The notes under the pieces are model-generated. The model ran no database searches. It had not been told where the DNA came from and saw nothing but the letters and a program-made list of their open reading frames with translations. 64,000 nucleotides of DNA, taken from Heterodera schachtii. Its lineage: Eukaryota; Nematoda; Chromadorea; Rhabditida; Heteroderidae. This document shows, piece after piece, positions 62,365 to 64,000 of the stretch. A program made the position numbers and the translations under genes. Location: NCBI GenBank assembly GCA_023374025.1, contig SIJG01000012.1, positions 2,338,248-2,402,247 on the forward strand, given 5' to 3'. Within the stretch, counting starts at the first letter, position 1, and every line of letters starts with the position of its first letter.

Positions 62365-62735
62365 CAAGATTTATGTATGGAAATATGGACAAATAACTGA
62401 AAATTCGGAACGAGAAAACGGCCGCACGAATACGACTCCGACCGAACCTTTTAACGTTTTTGTCGTTTTGGCGTTTTGCAATAAATGTTGTAAAATATTT
62501 AAAATGACGAATAAAAAATAGAAAAAAGGAAAATATATTAGAAAATAAGTCCAAAAATTTTGTTTAAAATGAATAGACAAATTAAAACCCACAAATAAAA
62601 TTTTTTTTTTAATTTAGATGTCGATTTAAAATTTTTGTTTTAACATATTCTCTCAGGACAGCATATACTGTAACGAAAATAAAATTAAGGACTTTTACAT
62701 AAAATATATTTTTTTCAATATAAATACAAATTTTG
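62350..62735. other. No gene; repeat block
   Basis: 62395-62470 is a less AT-rich patch (CGGCCGCACGAATACGACTC) without a clear frame. 62515-62680 repeats the 36030-36140 and 37450-37600 block. Confidence 0.4.
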
Positions 62736-62739
62736 ATAA

Positions 62740-63000
62740 AAGAATTACAGCAAATTTATCCAATTTTTCTTTTAATCATTCATTTAAATCTTCCAAAATT
62801 TCTTCTCCAAATTATTTCTTCCATCTTAAAATGCAATTTCTATCAATTTTCAATGTTTTTGCAATATTTCTTTCACTTATTTTTGGGTTTTCTTTTTTTA
62901 TTTTTCAAATATTTTTTCATTTTTTCAATTTTTTCTTTCTCCATTATTTTTTTTACTGCTAATGCCAAATTTGCTCATCCATTTTTCAATTACTGAACGG
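62740..63000 (-). pseudogene. HTH-family 3' fragment (minus)
   Basis: The minus strand has a RSVIEKWMSKFGISS-like HTH2 end, a linker and HTH3 (IAKTLKIDRNCILRWKK) with an EEILED-like end near 62780. It meets the plus-strand fragment head to head at about 63001. Confidence 0.6.
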
Positions 63001-63402
63001 CTTGGGATAAAATTAATTCGAAAATAGCGAAAAAATTGGGGACAAATCGAAAGAAAATTTATAAATGGATTAAAGAATTAGGGCTTAATAAACAAAAATG
63101 TCACAAATCTAAAAATGATGAAGAAAAAATTGAAATTGTGCAAAAATTTATTGGAATGAAAAATGAATATAAGCAAAAAAGAAAATATTCGCCAAAAGAA
63201 TGGCAACAAAATTATGCCGAATTTTATATTAATAAAACATTAACGAAGAATGAAAAAATTGAGAAAATGAAAGTTTATTGGAATAAAATCAAGAGAAAAT
63301 CCTAAAATGAGTGGTAAGAAAATTGCAAAAATCTATAAAATTAATATAAATAGTGTTTTAAAATGGAAGAAACAATTTGGATACGAAATACCGGAGAATT
63401 GA
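63001..63402 (+). pseudogene. HTH-family fragment (plus), two-HTH subfamily
   Basis: The plus strand starts inside HTH1 (KINSKIAKKLGTNRKKIYKW), then LNKQKCHKSKNDEEKIEIVQ and KEWQQNYAEF, where HTH2 is deleted directly into YINKTLTKNEKIEKMKVYWN. The broken HTH3 follows to about 63402. It is the inverted partner of the 57999 gene's 3' region. Confidence 0.65.
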
Positions 63403-64000
63403 AAATGGATGGTATAAGAAAAAGAAATTTGCCGAATTTTTTTTTTTTTTGCTTGAAAAATTAAATATTTCTTAGTTTTATTATGTAATTTTGTTTAATT
63501 AAGTGATTTTTAGCCTGCATAATTTCAAAAAATTTGGCTAAGTTACAAAAAAGTTATATAACCAAATAATATCTGAAAACCCGGTTCCTTGAGTTCTTTT
63601 GGCCATAACTTTTTTCAAACTTGAAGAAATTTTTTGAATTTTTTTTAAGGCTATTAGAAAGACTTAGGGCTACCGAATGATACCAAGAATGTTTAATTTG
63701 GTTTGACTTTGACAAAAGTTATGGGTAGTTTTTTGCTAGAAATTTTCATCTGTTCCATCACAATCGATATTCTCTCTAATTTCCCGCAATTTCCTCAAAA
63801 ATAAAATGTTATTTATAAATAAAAATTTATTTGTGTATTATTTATTAAAGTTAAAATTTTAAATGAGTCACATTAAGGATCGGAAAAACCAATTTTGCAT
63901 TGTGGAGGTTTGAAATTCAAAATTTATTTATTTTGAGGGAGAGATTCCGCCGGATTCATTTCATAAATCCATATTCTAATTTTCAAATTTTTTTTCTTAA
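63215..64000. repeat. Right arm of the large inverted repeat (partner 57220-58010)
   Basis: It reads in reverse the whole block of 57220-58010, including ATCACAATCGATATTCTCTC and GATTCCGCCGGATTCATTTC. It runs to the window edge, so its true end is not seen. Confidence 0.75.

Overview
The window looks like an intergenic, repeat-rich stretch of a nematode nuclear genome, most likely a plant-parasitic (root-knot-like) tylenchid. The basis is strong AT-richness, a gene with many small GT-AG introns, TTTTTAG-type acceptors just upstream of start codons that suggest spliced-leader trans-splicing, and BEL/Pao and Ty3/gypsy retroelement pieces. The species is inference only. Pockets of balanced base composition (about 3160-6500, 17180-17400, 20310-21410, 33690-34680, 38970-39250) stand out and are mostly retroelement or captured gene fragments.

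The dominant content is one amplified gene family. At least 30 complete, broken or fragmentary copies lie on both strands from end to end. A full copy is a single exon of about 225-235 codons: a hydrophobic signal-peptide-like N terminus, a conserved K/R-Q-K-S-F-D-E-I-F-G-E-K-W-E-E-K-E block, a lysine-rich stretch, and three successive helix-turn-helix (HTH) units each ending in W-K/I-K-x-F/L-G. Full-length open copies are at 11447-12148, 37744-38427, 46326-47018 and 60485-61162. Two-HTH copies are at 23928-24506, 36258-36770 and 57999-58523. Most others carry single-base frameshifts in homopolymers, nonsense codons or internal deletions. A secreted, lysine-rich protein made of tandem DNA-binding-type units suggests a nucleus-targeted effector-like family, but function is unproven. 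A conserved upstream module accompanies one subfamily and a different flank accompanies another.

Layout: 1-3400 holds family remnants, a 941-bp hAT MITE in a family promoter, a second repeat that truncates that gene, and a BED zinc finger. 3400-6520 is a truncated BEL/Pao retrotransposon with primer-binding site, gag and aspartic protease; its leader carries a striking array of six stem-loops with covarying stems. 6500-14757 is a segmental duplication whose second copy has two extra hAT insertions with perfect 8-bp target duplications, and whose first copy supplies the empty sites. 15-35 kb is a graveyard of family copies, hAT, foldback and Ty3/gypsy pieces, a MULE transposase scrap and a retroelement fragment with an LTR. 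There is an assembly gap at 35500-35829. 36-47 kb holds more family genes, including a tandem 2.77-kb duplication of a divergent gene pair. 47661-51025 is the only conventional gene, an 11-exon major facilitator transporter on the minus strand. 52-64 kb returns to repeats and family genes, ending in a large inverted repeat (57220-58010 with 63215-64000).

The genes do not form a pathway. The story is birth and death of a secreted HTH family alongside dense hAT-type MITE activity, plus one ordinary transporter gene.
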